From the NCBI RefSeq assembly GCF_030269605.1, contig NZ_BSTQ01000015.1, positions 186,001-250,000 of the forward strand: DNA of 64,000 nucleotides, written 5' to 3'. Below the pieces are notes generated by a model that ran no database searches, had not been told where the DNA came from, and saw only the letters and a list, made by a program, of their open reading frames with translations. Of the stretch, positions 57,092-64,000 are shown in pieces. Origin of the DNA: Lentzea sp. NBRC 105346. Its GTDB lineage: Bacteria > Actinomycetota > Actinomycetes > Mycobacteriales > Pseudonocardiaceae. Both the position numbers and the translations under genes were made by a program. Every line of letters starts with the position of its first letter. The stretch's first letter is position 1.

Positions 57092-58234
57092 ATGATCTCG
57101 CGGCGCAGTCTCATGTTGGCGACGGCGGGCGTTGCCCTGATGCCCGGTAGGGCGCTGGCAGCGGAACCCGGCCCGATCGTGAAGCCGTTGCCGCCCGAGT
57201 ACTTCACCGTCCACGGCACCAACGCCGAGATGAAGTGGACAGCGCTTTCCGGGCACGTGATCCCGAACGACCGGTTCTTCGTACGCAACCACACCCGCAC
57301 GCCGGTCATCGACGCCGCCACGTGGCGGTTACGGGTGCACGGCAACGGTGTGCGCAGGCCGCTGGAGCTGACGTATCGGGACCTGCGTGCGCTGCCGTCG
57401 TGCACGGTCGAGACTGTGATCGAGTGCGCTGGCAACGGCCGCAGTTTCTACACCTCCCAGCAGGGCCAGGCGGTCGCGGGCACGCCGTGGAAGCTCGGCG
57501 CGGTCGGCCTCGCCCGGTGGCGCGGCGTGCGGCTGTCGACCGTGCTGCGGCTCGCCGGTCTGCGCCACGACGCGGTCGACGTGCTGCCGGTCGGCCTCGA
57601 TCCCGAGTATGTGACCGGTGGCGTCAACCTGGGTCGCGTGCGCCGGCCGTTGCCGGTCGAGAAGGCGTTGGACGACACGCTGATCGCGTACGAGATGAAC
57701 GGTGAGCCGCTGCCGCCCGATCACGGTTTCCCCGCACGGCTGGTGGTTCCGGGGTGGATCGGCATCGCCAGCATCAAGTGGCTCGGCGAGCTCGAGGTCG
57801 CGACCACGGCGCTGGACTCGCCGTGGGACACGCAGTACTACCGGATGGTCGGGCCGACGTATCCGGCCGAGGGCACGCTCGTCACGACGCAGGTGACCAA
57901 GAGCGCGTTCGAGCTGGCGTGGGGCGCGACGCTGCCGCTGGGCAGGCAGGTACTGACCGGCCGATCGTGGTCGCCGGACGGACGGGTGCGGCGCGTGGAC
58001 GTGAGCACCGATGGCACGACGTGGCGCCGCGCCGTCCCGACCTCGTCCGGGCACGGGTGGCTGCAGTGGCAGGTCCCGTTCCACCCCGCGGCACCAGGTC
58101 AGTACGAACTCCGTGCTAGGGCCACGGATTCGCGTGGTGTCGCCCAGCCGGACGTCTCGCCGCTCAACACGCAGGGCTACCTCTTCGGTGCGGTCGTCCG
58201 GCATCCCGTCAATGTCGTGCAACCTTCTGACTGA
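57092..58234 (+). CDS. Tat-exported sulfite-oxidase-like molybdopterin protein
   Basis: Molybdenum-cofactor enzyme of 380 residues. The Tat signal SRRSLMLATAGVALM is at residues 3-17, so it is folded and loaded before export. The cofactor domain has the Mo-ligating Cys in VIECAGNGR (about residue 112). The C-terminal Mo-co dimerisation domain (about 260-375) has the Ig-like pattern of sulfite oxidases (RRVDVSTDGTTWRRA). No heme domain is fused. The physiological substrate may be sulfite or another small oxo-acceptor. It lies upstream of the S8 protease with 45 bp between. Confidence 0.88.
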   Translation: MISRRSLMLATAGVALMPGRALAAEPGPIVKPLPPEYFTVHGTNAEMKWTALSGHVIPNDRFFVRNHTRTPVIDAATWRLRVHGNGVRRPLELTYRDLRALPSCTVETVIECAGNGRSFYTSQQGQAVAGTPWKLGAVGLARWRGVRLSTVLRLAGLRHDAVDVLPVGLDPEYVTGGVNLGRVRRPLPVEKALDDTLIAYEMNGEPLPPDHGFPARLVVPGWIGIASIKWLGELEVATTALDSPWDTQYYRMVGPTYPAEGTLVTTQVTKSAFELAWGATLPLGRQVLTGRSWSPDGRVRRVDVSTDGTTWRRAVPTSSGHGWLQWQVPFHPAAPGQYELRARATDSRGVAQPDVSPLNTQGYLFGAVVRHPVNVVQPSD

Positions 58235-58245
58235 CTAGGGAGTGT

Positions 58246-58270
58246 CCATGGTGATTGCTTTTCACCATGG
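58246..58270. promoter_or_regulatory. Perfect inverted repeat overlapping the protease ribosome site
   Basis: CCATGGTGA (58246-58254) pairs with TCACCATGG (58262-58270) around a TTGCTTT loop. The right arm runs into the GGGGAGGA ribosome site (58269-58276) of the protease start at 58280. As RNA it would hide the ribosome site; as DNA it could bind a dimeric regulator. Confidence 0.65.
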
Positions 58271-58279
58271 GGAGGACAC

Positions 58280-61200
58280 GTGCGTCTTGCACGATGTTTA
58301 GTGATCACCGCGCTGGCCGCGACAGGCCTTGTCGCACCAGCTGCCAACGCGGCGCCGAGCACTCAGGAAAGACCTCGCACGATCACGCTGATCAGCGGCG
58401 ACAAGGTGATCGTCGACGCCAAAGGAGCACTGGTCGGCACCGAGGGGCGACCGGGCATGTCGTTTGTCCGGTACGTCGCGGACGGCCACCAGTTCGTGGT
58501 GCCCGAGGACGCGTTGCCGCTGCTGCACGACGACCGGATCGACAAGCGGTTCTTCGACGTCACGGCGTTGCTGGACTTCGGCTACGAGGACGCCAGGATC
58601 GACCGGATCCCCGTGCTCGGCGACGGGGCCAGGGCGGCGAGTACGGCCAAGGTGGATGCCAAGCGGCAGTGGGGTGGTCTGCTGCGGAGCACCGGCAAGG
58701 TCTGGCTCGACGGCCGGGCCAAGCTGACGCTCAACGAGAGCGTGCCGCTGGTGAACGCACCGCAGGCGTGGCAGCAGGGCTTCGACGGTACGGGCGTCAC
58801 GGTCGCAGTCCTCGACACCGGCTACGACCAGGGTCACCCCGAGCTGAAGGACGTCGTCGCCACCAGCAGGGACTTCACCGGGCTCGGCATCCAGGACACC
58901 AACGGCCACGGCACGCACGTGGCGTCCACGATCGCCGGTCGCGGCGCGAAGTACACGGGCGTCGCGAAGGGGGCGAAACTCGCGGTCGGCAAGGTCTGCG
59001 AGGAGTTCGGCTGCCAGGAGAGCGCCATCATCGCCGGCATGGAGTGGGCCGCCCGCGAGGTGAAGGCGAAGGTCGTCAGCATGAGCCTCGGCGGTGACCA
59101 GTCCGACGGCACGGACCCGTTGTCGCAGGCCGTGAACCGGCTGTCGAACGAGACCGGCGCGCTGTTCGTCATCGCCGCGGGCAACTCGGGGCAGTACCGC
59201 AAGGTGTCGTCACCCGCGTCGGCGGACGCGGCGCTCGCCGTCGCCAACGTGACCAAGCAGAGCCGGCTCAACGAGAGCTCCTCGCTCGGACCGCGGCTCG
59301 GCGACTTCGCGGTGAAGCCGGACATCGCCGCGCCGGGCACGGACATCGTCGCCGCCCGCGCGAAGGACACGCTGCCGGAGCAGGCCGTGGACGAGCTGCA
59401 CGCCCGGCTGACCGGCACGTCGATGGCGACCCCGCACGTCGCGGGCGCGGCGGCGATCCTGGTGCAGCAGCACCCGGCGTGGACCGCGGGCGAGCTCAAG
59501 GCGCAGCTCATGTCCACCACGAAGAAGTTGGACAACCGGCCGGACCAGGCGGGTACCGGGCTGCTCGACGCCGGCCGGGCCTCCGGGCAACAGGTCCGCG
59601 TGGACACCGGAAGCGTCTCGTTCGGGATCCTGGAGTGGCCGCACACGTCGCCGAAGTCGAAGACGATCACCTACCGCAACGACGGCGACCAGCCGATCAC
59701 GCTGCAGGTGTCGTTGCCGCTCAACGACTTCAGCCTCTCTGCGAGCTCGGTCACCGTCCCCGCGCACGGCACCGCGCCGCTGACCGTCTCGGTCGACGGG
59801 CGCAAGGGGCTCGGCAAGTTCTACGGCCTGCTGACCGCCGAGGGACCGGGCACGAGGCTCGTGACCGCCGTGGGCGCGTACGTCCAGGAGGAGCGGCACA
59901 CGCTCGACGTGACCGTCACCGGCCGCGACGGCAAGCCCGCCGCCGGCGAGTACCTGCTGGCGATCAACCGCACGACGGGCGAGAGCACGGCGATCGGGCT
60001 GGACGCCGCCGGCAGGAGCAGCGCCAAGCTGCCCGCCGCCGACTACGCCATCCTCAGCCGGATCAAGCAGTACGACGAGGCCAGGCACTGGCTGGCCCCG
60101 GCAAGCGCGACCGACATCGCCGGACAGGTGTCCCTCGCGCAGGACGCCACCGTGGTGATCGACACGCGGACCGCGCAGCCGATCAAGGTGGACGTGGGCG
60201 ACCCGCGGGTGCGGGTGGTGCACCGCGAGTACGAGATGGCGGTGCCGATGGCGGCGGGCAAGAACTCCGGGTTCAGTGGGCCGCTGTTCGGCGCCACCGA
60301 CGTGTACGGGCTCAAGTTCGGTGCCGATGTGCCGCAGCTGCGATACGAGACGCTGGTCAAGGCCGCCGTGCCTCGGGTCGCGATCAGCGGGGCGTACGAC
60401 TTCCCGGTCGGTTTCTTCTCGGCCAGTCCGCCCGTGTCCGGCAAGCAGTCCTACCGGGTCGCGCTGCCCGAGGGTGACGTGCGGGGCGCGTTGGTCGTGC
60501 TGCAGCTCAAGGACGGCGAGGAGTGGCAGATCCCCGCGCACGCGCAACGTCTGAAGGACGCGGGTGCCGCGGCGGTGCTGCAGGTGGGCCCGATCCCGTT
60601 GCCGCTCGACCAGCAGACCGCGCTGCCCGTGATCTGGGCACCGCAGCGGCTCGCCGCCGGGCTCGTGGGTGATCTCGTCGCGGGTAAGCCGGTGTCGCTG
60701 ACTGTCACGGGAACGGAGACGTCTCCCGTCAGTTACAACCTTTTCTATCCGGAACAGGCCCTGCCGGTGGGTAAGACCTATTCACGCGGGCAGGTGGCCG
60801 AGGTCAAATCGCGCTACCACATGGGCGGTGCGGACGGCCTGGTCGCGCAACGCGTGCACCCGGCGGTCGAGGGCACGCCGGCGCGGATGAACGTGCTGCT
60901 CGACGAGTGGCTGCTCGCACCGGCCGCGCGCACCGAGTACTACTCGGCGGGCCACGGGATCGGCTGGTACCGCGAGGTCACCATCGGCCGCATGTTCGGC
61001 GGCGACGCGCGGGACCCGCTCGTCGGCAACTGGAGCGAGCAGCGGATCTTCCGGTTCCGGCCGGGGGAGAAGACGTCCCTGTCGTGGAACGCCGGGGTGT
61101 CCGCGCCGCGGTTCGGCGCGCCGGAGGGTGGCTACGCGTCGTGGGGCAAGAACCTTCTGGTGCGCGAGGGTGATCAGATCTCCGGGCAGCTGTCGGTGTT

Positions 61201-61669
61201 CTCGGCCGGTGACGCGCTGGAGAGCTGGGTGCGGACCGGCTGGGGCACGCTGACGCTCAGCCGTGACGGTCAGTCGCTCGGCATGTCGCCGCGTCCCTGG
61301 GACGGTTCGTGGTCCGTGCCTTCGGGATCGGGGCGCTACGAGCTGGCGTTGTCGGCCGAACGCGGGGGACCGCCGCAGATCGGGCTCTCCACCCGTATCG
61401 ATACGAAGTGGGGCTTCACGTCCTCGGCTTCGGAGGTGTTGCCGTTGTTGCAGGTCGCGTACGACGCACCGCTCGACCTCCACAACTCCGCGCGCGCCGG
61501 TGCGCCGCTGCCGATCAGGTTCACCTTCCCGAGGCAACCTGGGGCGGGCCGATCTACGGTGCGTGAGTGGAGGCCTGGGCGTCCTATGACGACGGTGCCA
61601 ACTGGGTTCCCGTGCACGGATTCGTTGCTCCAGGCGGGAAACCCGGCGGCTTCGTGTCACTGCGGGTGA
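58280..61669 (+). CDS. Secreted S8 (subtilisin-like) protease, C-terminus out of frame
   Basis: Large exported serine protease. A Sec signal peptide occupies about residues 1-25 (cleavage near ANA-AP), then a propeptide. The catalytic triad is Asp in VLDTGYDQGHPELK (about 178), His in NGHGTHVAS (about 214) and Ser in GTSMATPHVAGAAA (about 381), with oxyanion Asn in AAGNSG (about 297). A long C-terminal part of about 700 residues is beta-rich. GTG 58280 follows GGGGAGGA. The last 35 residues of this frame (after RSTVR) are not protein-like; the natural ending continues in another frame from 61567, so a one-base deletion lies near 61564-61567. Confidence 0.85.
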   Translation: MRLARCLVITALAATGLVAPAANAAPSTQERPRTITLISGDKVIVDAKGALVGTEGRPGMSFVRYVADGHQFVVPEDALPLLHDDRIDKRFFDVTALLDFGYEDARIDRIPVLGDGARAASTAKVDAKRQWGGLLRSTGKVWLDGRAKLTLNESVPLVNAPQAWQQGFDGTGVTVAVLDTGYDQGHPELKDVVATSRDFTGLGIQDTNGHGTHVASTIAGRGAKYTGVAKGAKLAVGKVCEEFGCQESAIIAGMEWAAREVKAKVVSMSLGGDQSDGTDPLSQAVNRLSNETGALFVIAAGNSGQYRKVSSPASADAALAVANVTKQSRLNESSSLGPRLGDFAVKPDIAAPGTDIVAARAKDTLPEQAVDELHARLTGTSMATPHVAGAAAILVQQHPAWTAGELKAQLMSTTKKLDNRPDQAGTGLLDAGRASGQQVRVDTGSVSFGILEWPHTSPKSKTITYRNDGDQPITLQVSLPLNDFSLSASSVTVPAHGTAPLTVSVDGRKGLGKFYGLLTAEGPGTRLVTAVGAYVQEERHTLDVTVTGRDGKPAAGEYLLAINRTTGESTAIGLDAAGRSSAKLPAADYAILSRIKQYDEARHWLAPASATDIAGQVSLAQDATVVIDTRTAQPIKVDVGDPRVRVVHREYEMAVPMAAGKNSGFSGPLFGATDVYGLKFGADVPQLRYETLVKAAVPRVAISGAYDFPVGFFSASPPVSGKQSYRVALPEGDVRGALVVLQLKDGEEWQIPAHAQRLKDAGAAAVLQVGPIPLPLDQQTALPVIWAPQRLAAGLVGDLVAGKPVSLTVTGTETSPVSYNLFYPEQALPVGKTYSRGQVAEVKSRYHMGGADGLVAQRVHPAVEGTPARMNVLLDEWLLAPAARTEYYSAGHGIGWYREVTIGRMFGGDARDPLVGNWSEQRIFRFRPGEKTSLSWNAGVSAPRFGAPEGGYASWGKNLLVREGDQISGQLSVFSAGDALESWVRTGWGTLTLSRDGQSLGMSPRPWDGSWSVPSGSGRYELALSAERGGPPQIGLSTRIDTKWGFTSSASEVLPLLQVAYDAPLDLHNSARAGAPLPIRFTFPRQPGAGRSTVREWRPGRPMTTVPTGFPCTDSLLQAGNPAASCHCG

Positions 61670-61737
61670 CGGCTGTTGATACGGATGGGAACACGGTCGA
61701 CCAGACCGTGCTGAGGGCGTACCGCCTGCGCCCGTAA
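61567..61737 (+). other. Displaced 3' end of the S8 protease gene (frameshift)
   Basis: In the frame beginning GTG GAG at 61567, 56 residues read VEAWASYDDGANWVPVHGFV, then APGGKPGGFVSLRVTAVD and so on to AYRLRP and TAA at 61735. This is the expected Ig-like C-terminal strand of the protease family and has the codon use of the rest of the gene. The main frame leaves it by one base, so either a real one-base deletion or a sequencing error (the CGTGAGTGGAGG stretch) separates them. Confidence 0.8.
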
Positions 61738-61767
61738 CCCCGGAGTCCGGGTTTCGTTGAGATTTCT

Positions 61768-63969
61768 ATGACGACCCGTGACGATGCTGTCTCGGATGGA
61801 CTGGCGCGGCGACATTTCCTGACGTTGCTCGTCGCCGCGCCGGTCCTCACGATCGCGGTTCCCGGCACCGCTTCGGCGGTCATCCCGACATTGCCGCAGC
61901 CCGCCGAGATCCGGGATCTCGGCGAAATCCTGATCCTCGCCGGAACACCCACGGCCGGTGCACTGGCCGTGCTGGAGGTCGGTGCCGACGGGATCGTCAC
62001 ACTCGAGCTGCCGCGCGCCGAGGTCGGTCAGGGCATCACGACCGCGACCGCGATGCTTGTAGCCGAAGAGCTCGACCTGCCGTTGTCCCGGGTCCGCGTC
62101 CGGTTGGCCGATGCCCGGCCCGAGCTGCTGTTCAACCAGCTCACCGGCGGTTCCAACACGATCCGCTCGGTGTACGACCCGGTCCGGCACGCCGCGGCCG
62201 CCGCCCGCGCCCGGCTGCTCGCCGCGGCCGCGAAGCAGGAGGGCGTAGACGCCTCCCGACTGTCCACACGGGACGGTTCGGTGATCCTGCCGGACGGCCG
62301 CGCGATCGCCTACGGCCTGCTGACCTCCGCGGCCGCTTCCCTGACCGGCGTGTTCGCCGCGCAGCCGAAACCCGAGTCGGAACACAAACTCGTGGGCACG
62401 GCGCAGTCGCGGATCGACGCGCGCGCCATGGTCACCGGACAGTTCAAGTACACCCTCGACCACGACGTGCCAGGCGCGATGCCGACCGTTGTGCGCCGCC
62501 CGCCGACGATCAACGGTTCGGTTCGCTCCGTCGACTCGGCTGTCGCGGAGAAGATGCCGGGCGTGCTGGCAATCGGTGTGGTGCCAACGGGTGTGGCCGT
62601 GGTCGCCGAGACGTTCGGCCAGGCGATGGCGGCCCGCGACGCGCTGAAGGTCACCTGGAATCCGGGCACGATCGACTCACTGTCCGATGTGGACATTCGT
62701 GCCAAGCTGCACGCCGCAGCGTTGCCGTTCGTCGTGCCGCCGCTGCTGACGCAGCACGTGGACGCGGAGTTCGACTTCGCGTTCGTCAGCCACGCGCCGA
62801 TGGAGACGAACTCGGCGATCGCCGACGTGCGCGCCGACCGCGCGGAGATCTGGGCGGGCCTGAAGTCGCCGATCGTGGCGCAGCAGACGATCGCCGCCGC
62901 GGTCGGACTGCCCGAGTCGGCGGTCACCGTGCACGTGGTCCAGGGCGGCGGCTCGTTCGGCCGCAGGCTGTTCTTCGACGGCGCGCTGGAGGCCGCGCAG
63001 ATCTCGAAGGCCCTGAACCGGCCGGTGAAACTCATGTGGTCGCGCACCGACGACATGCGCCACGGCCGCGCGCGTCCCGCCACGCACCACAAGCTGCGCG
63101 CGACGTTCGGGCTGGGGAACGTCCTGACGTTCGAACACCGCGTCGCCGCGGTCGAGACCGACTTCCGGCACGGCTTGGGTGAGGTTTTGACCGCTACCGC
63201 GGCATCGTTGCCGGTGGGCGGCAATCTCTCCTTCGCCCAGACGGTGTTCCTGACGACGGTGAATGTGCCCTACAACTTCGGTGTCGTGACCTCGTTGCTC
63301 AACGAGGTGCCGCTGAAGATGCACACGGCGGCGTGGCGTTCGGTCTACTCGGCGAACACCCGTGGCGCGGAGGAGATCCTGGTGGACGAGCTGGCCGCGC
63401 GCATGGGCAAGGACCCGGTAGCGTTCCGCCGCGAGTTCCTCAAGACCGCGCGGCAACGCGCGGTCCTGGACAAGGTCGCGTCGGCCGGCCAGTGGGGCCG
63501 TTCTCTCCCACGTGGCTTCGCGCAGGGCGTGGGTTTCCACGACGAGTACCAGTCCTGCACGGCGTGCCTGGTCGAGATCGACGCCCGTGACCCCAAGGCA
63601 CCGCGGGTGGTGAAGGCCGTGATCGCCGTGGACGTAGGCCGGCCGATCAACCCGCGCGGCCTGCAGGCCCAGATGCTGGGTGGCCTGACGGACGCGATCT
63701 CCACGACGTTGCGCGCGGGTCTGCACATCGACCGCGGCCTGCCGCTGGAGGGCTCTTACTCGCAGTTCCACTACGCGCGCCAGAAGGACGCGCCGCTGGA
63801 CGTGCAGATCCACGTCATGCCCGCCACCGGCTCGCCGGGCGGTGCCGGCGAACTCGGCGTGCCCGCGGCGGTCGGCGCCATCGCCAACGCCTACGCGCGG
63901 GCCACCGGTATCGCGCCGCGCAGCTTCCCGATCATCTTCCCCGTCGACTTCGAGCCGTTCCCGCGCTGA
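61768..63969 (+). CDS. Xanthine dehydrogenase-family molybdopterin large subunit (IorB-like), Tat-exported
   Basis: Large subunit of 733 residues of a two- or three-subunit molybdenum hydroxylase related to isoquinoline 1-oxidoreductase and membrane aldehyde dehydrogenases. A Tat-like signal LARRHFLTLLVAAPVLTIA begins near residue 12. Cofactor loops VGQGITTATAMLVAEEL, GGGSFGRRLFFDGALEAAQI (split at RRLFF) and the catalytic Glu in GGAGELGVPAA (about residue 695) are present. The next gene, with AAGGAG before it, starts 10 bp after the stop, as for an iorB-iorA pair. Confidence 0.9.
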   Translation: MTTRDDAVSDGLARRHFLTLLVAAPVLTIAVPGTASAVIPTLPQPAEIRDLGEILILAGTPTAGALAVLEVGADGIVTLELPRAEVGQGITTATAMLVAEELDLPLSRVRVRLADARPELLFNQLTGGSNTIRSVYDPVRHAAAAARARLLAAAAKQEGVDASRLSTRDGSVILPDGRAIAYGLLTSAAASLTGVFAAQPKPESEHKLVGTAQSRIDARAMVTGQFKYTLDHDVPGAMPTVVRRPPTINGSVRSVDSAVAEKMPGVLAIGVVPTGVAVVAETFGQAMAARDALKVTWNPGTIDSLSDVDIRAKLHAAALPFVVPPLLTQHVDAEFDFAFVSHAPMETNSAIADVRADRAEIWAGLKSPIVAQQTIAAAVGLPESAVTVHVVQGGGSFGRRLFFDGALEAAQISKALNRPVKLMWSRTDDMRHGRARPATHHKLRATFGLGNVLTFEHRVAAVETDFRHGLGEVLTATAASLPVGGNLSFAQTVFLTTVNVPYNFGVVTSLLNEVPLKMHTAAWRSVYSANTRGAEEILVDELAARMGKDPVAFRREFLKTARQRAVLDKVASAGQWGRSLPRGFAQGVGFHDEYQSCTACLVEIDARDPKAPRVVKAVIAVDVGRPINPRGLQAQMLGGLTDAISTTLRAGLHIDRGLPLEGSYSQFHYARQKDAPLDVQIHVMPATGSPGGAGELGVPAAVGAIANAYARATGIAPRSFPIIFPVDFEPFPR

Positions 63970-63979
63970 AGGAGTTTCC

Positions 63980-64000
63980 GTGCCTGTCTACACCTTCGTC
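63980..64000 (+). CDS. 2Fe-2S subunit start (IorA-like, truncated by window end)
   Basis: GTG at 63980, seven bases after AAGGAG, opens VPVYTFV. This agrees with the N-terminus of small 2Fe-2S ferredoxin subunits that accompany IorB-type proteins (they usually start PxYTFxVNG). Only seven codons are inside the window. Confidence 0.55.

Noticed and set aside
57238..57254. ACAGCGCTTTCC resembling the LacI-type operator
   Set aside because: Only one half matches and it lies inside the conserved coding sequence of the sulfite-oxidase-like gene.
1..64000. CRISPR arrays, insertion sequences, integrases, rRNA genes
   Set aside because: No regularly spaced repeats, transposase or recombinase motifs, or rRNA sequence were seen anywhere in the window.

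Overview
This is a high-GC (roughly 70%) actinobacterial chromosome segment. GTG and TTG starts are common, synonymous positions are almost always G or C, Tat and Sec signal peptides abound, and there is an SsgA-like sporulation protein, an SARP regulator and two small natural-product loci. Together these suggest a filamentous actinomycete, probably of the Pseudonocardiales (inference; no rRNA or marker gene is present).

Layout. 1-8.1 kb: start of a membrane sensor, a secreted GH18 chitinase behind a DasR-like site, an enolase-superfamily enzyme with a LacI regulator, a divergent SsuABC/ThiXYZ-type ABC operon under tandem LacI-type operators, and a MarR/beta-lactamase-fold pair. 8.1-12.9 kb: a CdaR-family activator divergent from a polar amino-acid ABC operon that ends in a D-amino-acid-dehydrogenase-like enzyme. 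13.1-25.8 kb: a small NRPS locus, A(Val)-T-C / half-C-A(Ser)-T-C-A(Thr)-T-C-T*, with an MFS exporter and an overlapping GH5 hydrolase. 25.8-31.4 kb: TetR/SDR pair with two palindromic operators, an unusual dihydroorotate dehydrogenase, a secreted esterase-like hydrolase, a catalytically odd SDR, and an MmcQ/Ogt pair. 31.4-33.5 kb: a small leader-peptide ORF, a strong intrinsic terminator, a tRNA-like cloverleaf with anticodon AUU, an ATP-grasp enzyme and a glycosyltransferase. 33.6-41.2 kb: an SsgA-like gene, then a class II lanthipeptide locus transcribed leftward (SARP, lanA, lanM, lanT, FAD oxidase). 41.5-50.6 kb: amidohydrolase, P450, an ECF42-type sigma factor with its DGPF partner, AraC regulator with VOC protein and small catalase, a serine hydrolase and a ribulokinase. 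50.6-64 kb: secreted GH2 glycosidase behind a second DasR-like site, phosphoesterase, AI-2E-type permease, K+ channel fusion, a repeat-rich gene-free stretch, a Tat-exported sulfite-oxidase-like protein, a large S8 protease with a 3' frameshift, and a xanthine-dehydrogenase-family large subunit with the first codons of its 2Fe-2S partner.

The most promising unexplained parts are the lanthipeptide locus (five Cys, four Ser/Thr in the core and a translationally coupled BBE-type oxidase), the NRPS line that ends in C plus a truncated carrier without any thioesterase, and the leader peptide / terminator / tRNA-like element / ATP-grasp arrangement. A genome-style feature runs through the window: all nine convergent gene pairs overlap at their 3' ends (4 to 219 bp).
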